44,089 bases of DNA from Burkholderia sp. LMG 13014 (GCF_905232215.1 NZ_CAJNKE010000014.1:1-44089); one strand, 5' to 3'. Numbered from the stretch's first letter, positions 27,489 to 36,584 are shown. Program-made: numbers and translations. The notes: generated from the sequence alone by a model not told the origin.

Positions 27489-29888
27489 GCTCAACGCGAC
27501 GACGACGGTAACAACACGCTCCGGCTGTTCATGCAGAAGCAGCCGGCCAACACCAGCGCATCGCAAAAAGTTTCCTACGTCGGCCGAGGCATCGCCGAAG
27601 GAACGGCGGTGTTCATCATCTCGTTCATCCTGCTGTTCACGTTCGTCCTGCTGTTCGCGCCCATCGGTGCCGAGCGCGTGGGTAACGTTGATTTCTGGAG
27701 CAGCGCGATCGGCAGCGTCGCGCACAAGGTTTTGCCCAGCCATCCGTTCGCCGAGGCAGCGGACCGGTTCAGCAGCCTGTTTGAGTACAGCCTGCTCGAC
27801 ATGGCCTGGCGTCTCGCGCTGGCCCTCCTGCCGTCCGCGGCCTTGGGTTGGTTCGTGTATCGCGACACGGCGACGCCGCGCGACAGCCAGGTGCACGTGG
27901 AAGGCGGGCGGTTCTACACCGGCAAGGAAGCGTTGCAACAACTGACGAGCGACACCGCGGCACCACCTCCCGCGAAAGGCAAGAAGGCAGCAACGGGTCT
28001 GATGAAGATTCACCCGGACGTTCCGCCGCTGCTGCGCGACGTGTGGGTGCGGCACCAGTTGATCGTCGGCGCGTCGGGCGCGGGCAAGACCATGATCTTG
28101 CTGCACTGGCTGTTCCAGATGTACAAAGCGCAGGTTACGTTGCCCGACGGCACCACCGGGCCGTACGGTCATAAGTTCGCCGCGGTCGACCAGAAGGGCG
28201 ATTTTTCTCGGCTGTTCTGCAAGTTCGAGGACGGTGTGAGCGTCGGTGCCGCGCTGATCGACCCGTGGTCGGCGTTGTCGGACGTGTGGGACATCGCGCG
28301 GGAGTTGGCCCGCGAAGATGCCGTGGATGTGTTTTGCGCCACCATGTGGCCGACCAACCCGAACTCCTCGCAGCCGTTTTTCACCGATGCGGCCCAGATG
28401 ATCGGCTACGCCGTCGTCGAGACGCTGCGCGTCGAGCGGCGGCAACGCAAGATCGGACGTTGGGGCTGGACGGAACTCTCCGAGCGCACCGGCCTGCCGC
28501 AGCCCGGCCTCGTCGCCCTGTTCAAGCCCTACGCGGCCAACGAGGACGGCAGCCCGAACCCGAACTACAACGCGGCCATCAACAAGGCGTACAACATCGT
28601 CATCGACCCGAACCCCGGCACGATGTCGGTGCTGTCGACGCTGATGAACGGCGCAAAACTGATCGACAACCTGGCGAAGGCCTGGCCGACGACGATCCCC
28701 AACGACAAGCGCCGCAAGATCGCGTTGTGCGACTGGGTGAAGGACGACTACACCGGGCCGCGGCAGATGGTCATTCGAGGCAAGCCGGACATGCCGCTGA
28801 CGGAAAAGTACATCGCCGCCATGTTCAACGTGCTGGCCCCGCTGCTGCTCGACCTGCGTGAGAACCGCCACCGGCTCATCGGCGTGATCGTGGACGAACT
28901 GGCCGCGGTGAACCGGCTGAACATCATGGGCTTGCTCGACAAGGGGCGGTCCAAAGGCATCATGTTCACCGCCTGCTACCAGGACATCAACCAGATCAAG
29001 TTGAAATACTCGCCCGAGGAGGCCAGCACGATGTGGTCGCTCGTGGGCACCCGGATCGTCACGCGCACCTCGTCCGGGGACACTGCGAACAAACTGTCGG
29101 AATGGTTCGGCAAACGCGTGGTCAACAAAATGAACACGTCCGTCACCGCCAACGGGCAGGGCGCGGGCCAGCCGAACGTGACGAACTCGTACCACGAAGA
29201 AGCCACCTTGCTCGTTCGGCCAAGCCAGATCAGCGACGACAAGCGGATGGGCGCGCGCAGCGACAACACCGAGTACGGGTTTTCGGTCTCCGGTCTGCTG
29301 ACGTTTGGCGGTTCCGTCTACAAACTCTGGTGGCCCGGGTTCAACGTGGACTCGCTGGTGCAATGCGAAACCGACGTGCCGGCCGATTGGACCAAGCCGA
29401 TGGACGAGCCCGAGGAGCAGACCAAACTGGAGACCCAGACGACGGCACCGGCCGCCGACGCCGAGGCGAAACAGGGCGGCCACGAGGTGCAGGCAGCGGA
29501 TGAGCCGGACATCGACGTCGAAGACCCGATGCCGCCGGACGAGGAGCCGACCGCGCCCACCGTCGTCGCGCTGGTCGACGAACCGGGCGAGCCCGAGGCA
29601 CCCGCCGAGCCGGAACCCGCCGTGAAGCCGGCCAAGGATAAAGCCAAAGCAGTCCAGCCAGGCGAGTCCGGCGACATCGACGAGGACGTGCTGGACGACA
29701 TGATCAAAGAGATCGGCGAAGAAGAGGCGGCCGACCACATCGCCGACGCGCTCGACGTTCCAGGGGCCGGTGCGTTGCTGGCTGCCGTGAAGGTCGTGGA
29801 CATGTACCACGACTCGAAAAAGCCAACGACGAAGAACGGAAAGGCCGGCGCCACGGCGGCCAAGCCGACCGTTCCGCTGTTCCACTGA
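27486..29888 (+). CDS. type IV coupling protein (TrwB/TraD family)
   Basis: An 800-aa protein; start 27486 fixed by GGAGG. Two membrane segments lie in the N-terminus (about residues 38-60 and 95-120). The cytoplasmic ATPase domain has Walker A GASGAGKT (about 195-202) and Walker B VIVDELAA (about 467-474). Family landmarks follow: DQKGDFSRLF, NPGTMSVLSTLM and TACYQDINQI. The last ~150 residues are a long Glu/Pro/Asp-rich disordered tail ending in a small helical piece, which may dock the relaxosome or secretion channel. It moves the relaxase-DNA complex to the secretion channel. It lies between the RHH and relaxase genes, as in R388, and has a structured leader. Confidence 0.9.
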   Translation: MAQRDDDGNNTLRLFMQKQPANTSASQKVSYVGRGIAEGTAVFIISFILLFTFVLLFAPIGAERVGNVDFWSSAIGSVAHKVLPSHPFAEAADRFSSLFEYSLLDMAWRLALALLPSAALGWFVYRDTATPRDSQVHVEGGRFYTGKEALQQLTSDTAAPPPAKGKKAATGLMKIHPDVPPLLRDVWVRHQLIVGASGAGKTMILLHWLFQMYKAQVTLPDGTTGPYGHKFAAVDQKGDFSRLFCKFEDGVSVGAALIDPWSALSDVWDIARELAREDAVDVFCATMWPTNPNSSQPFFTDAAQMIGYAVVETLRVERRQRKIGRWGWTELSERTGLPQPGLVALFKPYAANEDGSPNPNYNAAINKAYNIVIDPNPGTMSVLSTLMNGAKLIDNLAKAWPTTIPNDKRRKIALCDWVKDDYTGPRQMVIRGKPDMPLTEKYIAAMFNVLAPLLLDLRENRHRLIGVIVDELAAVNRLNIMGLLDKGRSKGIMFTACYQDINQIKLKYSPEEASTMWSLVGTRIVTRTSSGDTANKLSEWFGKRVVNKMNTSVTANGQGAGQPNVTNSYHEEATLLVRPSQISDDKRMGARSDNTEYGFSVSGLLTFGGSVYKLWWPGFNVDSLVQCETDVPADWTKPMDEPEEQTKLETQTTAPAADAEAKQGGHEVQAADEPDIDVEDPMPPDEEPTAPTVVALVDEPGEPEAPAEPEPAVKPAKDKAKAVQPGESGDIDEDVLDDMIKEIGEEEAADHIADALDVPGAGALLAAVKVVDMYHDSKKPTTKNGKAGATAAKPTVPLFH

Positions 29889-29897
29889 TCCCCATCA

Positions 29898-29929
29898 CGG
29901 GCGTACCTCTATAGAGGTACGCCCGTTTG
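29898..29929. terminator. 13-bp perfect palindromic hairpin before the relaxase promoter
   Basis: ACGGGCGTACCTC and GAGGTACGCCCGT pair around TATA. The T run is only three or four bases and merges with the -35 TTGACA at 29928. It could terminate the coupling-protein mRNA or act as an operator overlapping the relaxase promoter. Confidence 0.6.
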
Positions 29930-29980
29930 ACATCGGCCAGCCGTACGAGACACTGGTTCGAGGCGTTAGTGCCAACGCCA
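29928..29980 (+). promoter_or_regulatory. relaxase promoter with operator, copy 4
   Basis: -35 TTGACA (29928-29933), 16 bases, -10 GACACT (29950-29955), in the string GTACGAGACACT shared with R1 copy 1. The operator GGCGTTAGTGCCAACGCC (29963-29980) follows, one mismatch from a perfect inverted repeat. It combines the promoter type of R1 with the operator of copies 1-3. Confidence 0.65.
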
Positions 29981-30004
29981 ACCCATCCCACCCGCGAGGC
30001 CATC

Positions 30005-33000
30005 ATGGTCAAAAGCACCCCTCTCAACTCCAAAGGCTACGGCAAGAAGGGCGCCAACATCCTTCAGTACCTGAAAAACACCGAGTATTACCAGAACAAG
30101 AACGGTGACATGGAAGCCCCCACGCGTTGGATCGGCGGCGGCCCCGAAGCGCTGGGCCTGGCGGGCGTGGTCGACCACAACGCGCTCGACCTGATGGCCG
30201 CCGGGCGCGGCCCGAACGGCGAGGCGCTGGTGCAGAACCCGGGCGCGGACCGGAACATCGGCTACGACGTGACGTTCAGCCCAGGCAAAACGTTTTCGGT
30301 CGCATGGGCGCGGGCCAACCCCGACGAGCGCGACCGCCTGCTGGCCGCCCACCGTTCCGCGGTGGACCTGTCGCTGCAATATTTGAAGGAGAACCTCGAC
30401 GTGCGCGCGGGCGCCGGTGGCACCGAGCGCATCGGGTGCTCCGAACTGTTCGCGGCCGGGTTCACGCACTTCACGAACCGCAACCTCGACCCACAGGTTC
30501 ATGAGCACGTGCTGCTGTTCAACCTGGTGCGCGGTGAGGACGGCAAGACCCGTGCGCTGAACACCCGCGACCTTCAGCAGCACGTGTACGTCATGGACCA
30601 GATCCACAAAGCGGCGCTGGCCCATTCCCTGACGGAGATGGGCTACGCGGTGAACCGCGAGGTCGAACTGCACGAGCACACCGGGCGCGAAACCGGACAC
30701 GTCCGGTACGAAATCGACGGCATCAGCCGCGAGGTGGTGCTGGCCGAGTCGAGCCGTCGCGTCGAACTGGTGAAGTACGCCGAGGAGCACGGCGTGTCCA
30801 AAGACCAGGCCACCCTGGCGACCCGCAAATCGAAAGATGAGCCCACGTTCGCAGAACTCGACCCCATGTGGTCTCGATCCTTCGCCCCGTTCGTCGAGAG
30901 CGGCGCCCTGCCCAGCAACGAACAGTTGAAGCAGCGCCCGCAGCAAAACCTGGCGATGCGCGACGACAAGGTCTTGCTCGAAAAACTTCACAAGACCGAG
31001 GCGAACGTCACCCGGCGTGATGTCGTCGCATTGATCGCGGCCGAGGCCGGCCCGGCGTTCGGTCACGACCTGCAAAAACTCGACCGCCTGGTTGACGACT
31101 TCATGCAGCGCAACGACTTCGTGCAGAAGCCCGAGAACAGCCGCGGTCAGATCATGTACACCAGCCGGTGGGCCATCGAGACGGAGCGCAGTCTGGTCGC
31201 CAGCGACCAGGCGTTGCGCGCGAACACCGCGCACAACCTGTCGCCCGAACTGGTGCAGCGGGCGGCCGACGCGTTCGAGAAGCGCAAGACCGAGGAACGT
31301 TTGCAGAAGGCGCTCGACGACCTCGCCGCCGCCAAGGTCGCAGCGGCCGAAGCCAGCCCCGACCAGCAGGCGAAGGCCGCGGCCAAGGTCGCGAAGGCCG
31401 AGGCCAAGGTGGACGACGCGCGCACTGCACCGCCCGTGAAACTGACGGACGAGCAGCGGCGCAACATCGACTACGCCGCGATGCAGACCGGCGGCGTTGC
31501 CAACCTGGTGGGCCGGGCCGGCACCGGCAAGACGTTCACCGCGCAGGTGTTCGTCGACGCGTACCGCGCGGCCGGCTACGACGTGCTGGGCGTGTCCGGC
31601 GGCTGGAAGGCCACCAACAAACTGGCGGCCGAGGTCGAGGGCCTGGAAGCCCAAGCCTTGGCGCCGATGCTCGCACGCCTGGACGCTGGGTCGCTGAAAC
31701 TGACGAGCAAAACACTGGTCGTGCTGGACGAGGCCGGCATGGTCGGTGTGTCCGATCGCGCGAAACTCGAACGGTACGTCGCCGAGGCCGGCGGGAAGAT
31801 CGTCGCGGCCGGCGACGGGCGCCAGTTGAAGTCGCCCACGGCGGGTGACTCGTTCCGCGTGTCGATCGACGTGGTGGGCTGTTCGGAAATGACGGACGTG
31901 CGCCGGCAGCGCAGCGCCGAGCACCGCCAGACCGTGGCGATGCTGTACGCCGCGGACAACGGCCGCGAACTGTTCAGCCGGATGCAGGACCACGGCCACA
32001 TCGTCGAGGTCGAGGTGCCGGAGGCGATGAAGGACACGGGCGAGGACCGCCAGGCCATCTACGAGCGCATCGCCCGCGACTGGGGCGAGAGCACCGAGCC
32101 CGAGCGCAACCGCATGGTCATCGCCACGCGCAACGAGGACGTGCGCGGTCTGAACGACGCCATCCGGGCCGTGAAGCGCGAAAAGGGCCTGCTCACCGGC
32201 CCGGACGTGCCCATGCACATCGTCCCGAAAGCCAGCGAGACCGGCGCCACGGTACAGAAGGGGTTCGCCGTCGGCGATCGCATTCAGTTTCTGGACAAGC
32301 ACGACGACGAGACCAAGGCGCAGAAGGCGCTCAAGGCCTTGCGCGGCAACATCATCCGCGCGAAGCAGGGCCACGAGGTGGTCGACCGCATGAGCGGCCA
32401 GCCCGTCACGCTCGCCGATTTGCAGGCCCGTTTGCCCGAGGCCGAGCGCAAAGCACGCACCGCCCACCTGGGCGTGGTGAACGGCACGAACGCGATCATC
32501 GACCGCATCGAAGACCTGGGCAACGGCCACAACCGCATCCACGCCACGATCCTCGACGACGTGCAGAAAGACGCGAAGGGCCGCCAGCAGGACGGCCGGC
32601 GCGTGTCGTGGAGCACGGCGGACCTGAACGCGTTCGACCACGCCAGCGCGATCACGAACCACGGCGGGCAGGGGCAGGGCGAGGAGGACGTGTTCGTGAT
32701 GACGAGCACGACCGACGAGAACGACGCCATCCTCGTGCAGTTCACCCGTGAAAAAAAGATGGTGAGGTTTTACGGGACCGACGACGATTTCAAGCACTTC
32801 CCTGAAGCCCTGGAAGCGTTGACCGTGAAGGGCAACGCCACCGACGACCTGCCCGCGCACATGCGCACCGAGCACGAGCAGGCCATGTTCGAGCGGGCCG
32901 CGGCCAAGGCCGCCGAAGGGCGTCAGGTGCTGGCCGAGTCCGCCCGCGACCAGTTCAAGAGCATGGGCCTGGATGCGGCGACGACCGCGCACGATCGCCG

Positions 33001-34987
33001 CGCCGATGCGGTGGCCGCCATGGCGGTCGAGCACGTCACCCACCTGCGTGAACACCCGGACCGCCCGCCGGTCACGGCGGCGGTGAACCCGCGGGACGTG
33101 CCCGCGCTCAACGAGGCGATCCGGGCGCAACTGCGCGCCGACGGTCTTCTGACGGGCGACGACGTGACCTTGACCGTGGCCCGGGGCGGCGATTTCAACC
33201 CGACCGGCTTCCGGCCCGAGCCGGACGCTCGCCCGGTGAAAAACGACGACGGCGACCGGTATTACCGCGGCACGCTCGTCGAAACCGGGACGGCCCTTGT
33301 CGATCCCGCGGACCCGACCAGCAAATCGCCGTACGCGCTCATCCGCTCCCGCGACGGCCACAAACACCTTGTGTTCGGCGTTGACGTGCCGCGGGCGATC
33401 GAGCGCGACGGCCTCACCCCTGGTGACACCATCGAACTGAAAAAAGGCGGTCAGCAGGACGTGGAAATCCAGGATCGCAAAACGGGCGAGACTAAGATCG
33501 TCCAGCGCAACGGCTGGGAAGCGGTGCGGCACGACTTCACGGCGCACGAGCAGCAACAGCGCGAGGCGCACACCGAGGCGGTGCAGCGACAACGCGACGA
33601 GGCCGAGAAGCCGACCAGCACGGTCGACATGAAACTGGCCGTGGGCGACGTGGTGACGTTTGGCAGCCGGGGCGCCGCGATGTACCACGGCATCACGGAC
33701 CCGTCCGCCCGTCTGACGATCACCGCCGTGGACGGCACCGACCCGGCCAACCCGAAGGCTACGGCGCGGTGGAACGGGCAGGACTTCACGTTGACGAACG
33801 GCGACCAGATCGAACACGCCCACGCCGTGCCGGTGTGGAAAGCCGCCCGCGACGCGAAAACGCAGGACGGCCCGGTGCCGTTCGTACAGATCATGGCAAG
33901 CGAGTCCGACCGGATCGACCCGCAGGCGTTGCGCGACGTGCAGGCGGGTGCTGAAACGCTGCACGTGCACGGCACCGGCAAATCGTTCAAGGCCACCGCC
34001 CACGCGCACACGGAGCACCAGGCCCAGCGCGCTCAAACCGTCGAGCGCACCGGCGAGGCCGTGCGTTCGATCAACGCGAACGCCACCGCCACCATCGCCG
34101 AAAAGCCGGAGGCCGCCGTGAAAGAACTGGCCCAGGCATGGGTCGCCAGCGACACGCCCGAGCGTGAGCGCCGGGCCGTGGGCGCCACGCCGCACGACGT
34201 GAGCCGCCTGACCGACGCGATCCGCACCTCGAAGCGCGAGGCCGGCCAGTTGCACGGCGAAGACCACGCGATCCGCGTGCGGGCCGGCACCACCAGCGTC
34301 GAGATGCAGGTGGCCGCGGGCGACCGCATGGTGCTGCGCACCGACAAAAACCTGTCGCTCGCATTGCCGGTGAAACTTGAGGAGCCGATGGCGGCCACGT
34401 TGCGCCTGAACACGGTGGGCGTTGGCGCGGACGGCGTGCTGCGCGCGACGGCCACGGTCGAAAGCAACAACGAGCGCGACCGCCGGCACACCGTGACGCT
34501 GGACGAGGACCACCTGAAACGGTTCCGGCACGGCTACGCGACGACGCACAAAAACGCCGTGGCCGATCCCCGGCCGCACGTGTTCGCCCTATTGGGCGAG
34601 CGCGACGCACCGGCCCGGGTGATCGGAGCGCTGGAACCCGCCGGCCAGGCCCAGGTGTTCACCACGCCGAAGGCCGCCGACCGGCTGGCCGGGCACGTTC
34701 AGACGAGCGCCCGTGAGGCCGAGCGCGCGGTGCAAAACGCCGCACAGACCGCCGAGCGCGCGGCGGCCGGGCGTGAAGCGATCCGGGCGGCGATGGAGAA
34801 ACGGCAGGCGGCCGAGGCCGCGAAGGCCGAAGCCCAGCGCAAGGCCGAGGAGCAGGCCCGGCAGCAACGGGAAGCGGAGGCGAAACGGCAGCGGGAGTCC
34901 GACGAGAAGAAAAAGGCGTTGGAGCGGGAGGCGGCCAAACGCCTGGTGCCGCAGCAGGGCCGCGGGCGCGGGGCGATCACCATGTAA
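30005..34987 (+). CDS. MOBF-family relaxase-helicase (TrwC/TraI-like)
   Basis: A 1660-aa protein; start 30005 after GAGG at 29996-29999. The relaxase domain (about 1-310) has a Tyr pair at 28-29 (NTEYYQ) in the place of the TrwC nicking tyrosines, and the metal-binding DPQVHEHVLLFN with H166 and H168. The RecD-like helicase has Walker A GRAGTGKT (about 502-510) and Walker B VVLDEAG (about 572). After it, a motif of the form N/T-x-x-D-V-x-x-L-x-x-A-I-R occurs three times, near residues 710, 1030 and 1395, suggesting a duplicated helicase-like module. The C-terminus is a charged coiled coil. The protein nicks oriT, stays bound to the 5' end and unwinds DNA for transfer. At 1660 residues it is much longer than TrwC (966). 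Confidence 0.92.
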   Translation: MVKSTPLNSKGYGKKGANILQYLKNTEYYQNKNGDMEAPTRWIGGGPEALGLAGVVDHNALDLMAAGRGPNGEALVQNPGADRNIGYDVTFSPGKTFSVAWARANPDERDRLLAAHRSAVDLSLQYLKENLDVRAGAGGTERIGCSELFAAGFTHFTNRNLDPQVHEHVLLFNLVRGEDGKTRALNTRDLQQHVYVMDQIHKAALAHSLTEMGYAVNREVELHEHTGRETGHVRYEIDGISREVVLAESSRRVELVKYAEEHGVSKDQATLATRKSKDEPTFAELDPMWSRSFAPFVESGALPSNEQLKQRPQQNLAMRDDKVLLEKLHKTEANVTRRDVVALIAAEAGPAFGHDLQKLDRLVDDFMQRNDFVQKPENSRGQIMYTSRWAIETERSLVASDQALRANTAHNLSPELVQRAADAFEKRKTEERLQKALDDLAAAKVAAAEASPDQQAKAAAKVAKAEAKVDDARTAPPVKLTDEQRRNIDYAAMQTGGVANLVGRAGTGKTFTAQVFVDAYRAAGYDVLGVSGGWKATNKLAAEVEGLEAQALAPMLARLDAGSLKLTSKTLVVLDEAGMVGVSDRAKLERYVAEAGGKIVAAGDGRQLKSPTAGDSFRVSIDVVGCSEMTDVRRQRSAEHRQTVAMLYAADNGRELFSRMQDHGHIVEVEVPEAMKDTGEDRQAIYERIARDWGESTEPERNRMVIATRNEDVRGLNDAIRAVKREKGLLTGPDVPMHIVPKASETGATVQKGFAVGDRIQFLDKHDDETKAQKALKALRGNIIRAKQGHEVVDRMSGQPVTLADLQARLPEAERKARTAHLGVVNGTNAIIDRIEDLGNGHNRIHATILDDVQKDAKGRQQDGRRVSWSTADLNAFDHASAITNHGGQGQGEEDVFVMTSTTDENDAILVQFTREKKMVRFYGTDDDFKHFPEALEALTVKGNATDDLPAHMRTEHEQAMFERAAAKAAEGRQVLAESARDQFKSMGLDAATTAHDRRADAVAAMAVEHVTHLREHPDRPPVTAAVNPRDVPALNEAIRAQLRADGLLTGDDVTLTVARGGDFNPTGFRPEPDARPVKNDDGDRYYRGTLVETGTALVDPADPTSKSPYALIRSRDGHKHLVFGVDVPRAIERDGLTPGDTIELKKGGQQDVEIQDRKTGETKIVQRNGWEAVRHDFTAHEQQQREAHTEAVQRQRDEAEKPTSTVDMKLAVGDVVTFGSRGAAMYHGITDPSARLTITAVDGTDPANPKATARWNGQDFTLTNGDQIEHAHAVPVWKAARDAKTQDGPVPFVQIMASESDRIDPQALRDVQAGAETLHVHGTGKSFKATAHAHTEHQAQRAQTVERTGEAVRSINANATATIAEKPEAAVKELAQAWVASDTPERERRAVGATPHDVSRLTDAIRTSKREAGQLHGEDHAIRVRAGTTSVEMQVAAGDRMVLRTDKNLSLALPVKLEEPMAATLRLNTVGVGADGVLRATATVESNNERDRRHTVTLDEDHLKRFRHGYATTHKNAVADPRPHVFALLGERDAPARVIGALEPAGQAQVFTTPKAADRLAGHVQTSAREAERAVQNAAQTAERAAAGREAIRAAMEKRQAAEAAKAEAQRKAEEQARQQREAEAKRQRESDEKKKALEREAAKRLVPQQGRGRGAITM

Positions 34988-34994
34988 AACGACA

Positions 34995-35014
34995 ACGGGG
35001 CCGCAAGGCCCCGT
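34995..35014. terminator. bidirectional hairpin between convergent genes
   Basis: ACGGGGCC-gcaa-GGCCCCGT lies between the relaxase stop (34987) and the stop of the minus-strand gene (35039). There is no long T run on either strand, so termination strength is uncertain. Confidence 0.55.
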
Positions 35015-35038
35015 GTCTGTGTCGTTGTAGCAACGTGT

Positions 35039-35632
35039 TCACGGCGAATGCCGGCGGCCCGGCGACCGGGGCAACGGATTGTCGTCGACCTTCACAGAGT
35101 CCGCAGCGGCGAGCAGTTCCGCGCGCTCCGCAGCAACCTTGGCCTGACGGCCCGCGGCCAGGCGCTGGGTCAGGTACCCGTCGAGCGTGAGCACCACCGC
35201 ACGATCGTCGTCGGTCAGGGCATCGCCCAGCGTCAACGACTTGAAGAAATCCACCGGCACGCCCTCGCGCAGCAGGAACGGCCACGTGTCGTCGAGCGTG
35301 CCACGGTCCAGGAAATCGCTGAACGTCAGCAGCGCGGACGAGCCCAGCGCGATGCGCATTTCCAGCATGTTGCTGAACTCGGGCGTGTTGATCATGAAAT
35401 CCCGTACGGCGCCCAGCCGGTAACGCACCGCACCACGTTCGCCGAACGGCTTGGACCACTTCGGGCCTGTGCCGGCTTTGCGGTCGTCTTCGAGTTGTTC
35501 GACCGACCGACCGCCCAGCAGCAACCCGACCTGCTGGGGCGTGATCCACAACGCATCGGGCAGCGATGCCCGGTCTTCAATCCGCTCCAGGATGAGCAGG
35601 TCCATCGGGCTCAATGCGTTCGTTTTTGCCAC
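35039..35632 (-). CDS. unknown protein at the element end, HTH_17-like segment
   Basis: A 197-aa protein starting at GTG 35632; an internal ATG nine codons in is an alternative. Residues about 28-75 (WITPQQVGLLLGGRSVEQLEDDRKAGTGPKW... VRYRLGAVRDFM) look like the winged HTH of excisionases and AlpA/MerR-like regulators: helix-turn-helix, a Gly-rich turn and a wing ending in 'VRYRLGAVRDFM'. The rest is helical with no known domain. It is the last element gene before tRNA-Lys and has GGGAGCCAAG repeats in its upstream region. A directionality factor or end-binding regulator is plausible. Confidence 0.6.
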   Translation of the reverse strand: MAKTNALSPMDLLILERIEDRASLPDALWITPQQVGLLLGGRSVEQLEDDRKAGTGPKWSKPFGERGAVRYRLGAVRDFMINTPEFSNMLEMRIALGSSALLTFSDFLDRGTLDDTWPFLLREGVPVDFFKSLTLGDALTDDDRAVVLTLDGYLTQRLAAGRQAKVAAERAELLAAADSVKVDDNPLPRSPGRRHSP

Positions 35633-35675
35633 GGTCCAGCCCGTTCGTTTTCAATGATCGTATGGTAACGCAGGA

Positions 35676-35748
35676 GGGAGCCAAGGGAGCCACGGCGGGG
35701 AATCGCGGGGAAATACGGGGAGCAGCAGGGAGCCAAGGGGGAGCCAAG
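35676..35748. repeat. direct repeats of GGGAGCCAAG near the tRNA junction
   Basis: Copies at 35676-35685, 35685-35694 (ends CACG), 35728-35737 and 35739-35748, with a partial copy at 35718. They lie in two close pairs about 43 bases apart, upstream of the minus-strand gene at 35632 and about 160 bases from the tRNA 3' end. They may be arm-type recombinase/excisionase sites or an operator cluster. Confidence 0.6.
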
Positions 35749-35869
35749 ACCGAAATCTCCCCGGTCCAGGCGTTGCAACCGGCGTGCCCGGCATCGGATC
35801 AAAACCGTCGTGAAACGATGGGGCGGACCCGGCGCAAAGCCTTGCTGGGCAAGGCGGAGCCGGAAATGC

Positions 35870-35896
35870 AAAAGGCCCGGAGAACCGGGCCTTTTT
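35870..35896. terminator. bidirectional intrinsic terminator next to tRNA-Lys
   Basis: AAAGGCCCGG-agaa-CCGGGCCTTT has T runs on both strands. On the minus strand it lies 12 bases after the tRNA 3' end and would terminate the tRNA transcript. Confidence 0.8.
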
Positions 35897-35907
35897 GGAA
35901 AATCTTT

Positions 35908-35983
35908 TGGTGGGGCGTGACAGATTCGAACTGTCGACCTACGGATTAAGAGTCCGCTGCTCTACCAACTGAGCTAACGCCCC
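35908..35983 (-). tRNA. tRNA-Lys (CUU)
   Basis: The minus-strand sequence folds into a standard cloverleaf. The acceptor is GGGGCGT with ACGCCCC, the D arm contains AGTTGGTA, the anticodon stem GCGGA/TCCGT closes loop CTCTTAA (anticodon CTT, Lys), and the T arm is GACAG-TTCGAAT-CTGTC. CCA is encoded (35908-35910). The 3' end faces the mobile element, the usual integration geometry, and the gene is intact. No second copy of its 3' end occurs in the window, so the other attachment site must lie further left. Confidence 0.93.
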
Positions 35984-36171
35984 CAACAGAGGAAAGATTA
36001 TGCCTGGGTAATTCGGGTCTTGCAAGCCCTTTCTGCAAATTTCCCAAAATATTTCGTCACGACTACGGCAGCTGTCGGCCCGATAACGAGCGATCGCAGT
36101 TTCCGCGCTCCCGGTATGATGACGCCACCGTGTTGCGCGGCGGTCGCGCAACGCTTTCTGGGCTTTCGAAG

Positions 36172-36576
36172 ATGGACGAAAACGCAGTCCGCGAATTGCT
36201 GGATCGCCTGCTGGCCCCCTGGGTCCGCTCGCTTGGTCTGGTCCCCGTGTCGATCGGCGACGACAGCGTCACGCTGCGCCTGCCGTTTTCCGGCGAATTC
36301 CGCCATTCGGGCGGTGTGATCTGCGGCCAGGTGTTTACGGCAGCCGCCGACACCGCGATGGTGGTCGCGATCTCGGCCGCGCTCGGCGAGTTCCGGCCGA
36401 TGACGACCGTGTCGTTGAACACGAACTTCATGCGTCCCGTGCGCAAGGGTGACGTGCTCGTCACCGCGCGCGTGCTGCGGATGGGCCGCAATCTCGTATT
36501 CGGCGAAGTCGAGCTGTTCGACGAGGACGGCAAGATGGCGGTCCACGCGACGTCGACCTACGCGCTCGTCAGCTGA
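36172..36576 (+). CDS. PaaI-like hot-dog thioesterase
   Basis: A 134-aa protein, normal length for the family. ATG 36172 is preferred; GTG 36130 would add 14 residues. The hot-dog signature is present: FRHSGGVICGQVFTAAADTAMVVAIS, with the G-G-x(4-5)-D-x-A pattern of PaaI/YigI-type thioesterases, followed by strands TVSLNTNFMRPVRKGDVLVTARVLRMGRN. It should hydrolyse an acyl- or aryl-CoA thioester in the cytoplasm; the substrate cannot be told. Eight bases separate it from the patatin-like gene, suggesting co-transcription. It is chromosomal by context. Confidence 0.85.
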   Translation: MDENAVRELLDRLLAPWVRSLGLVPVSIGDDSVTLRLPFSGEFRHSGGVICGQVFTAAADTAMVVAISAALGEFRPMTTVSLNTNFMRPVRKGDVLVTARVLRMGRNLVFGEVELFDEDGKMAVHATSTYALVS

Positions 36577-36584
36577 GCGGCGCG

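Noticed and set aside
35908-35955. Second copy of the tRNA-Lys 3' end marking the other attachment site
   Set aside because: No matching stretch was seen elsewhere in the window, so the left boundary of the element is not included.
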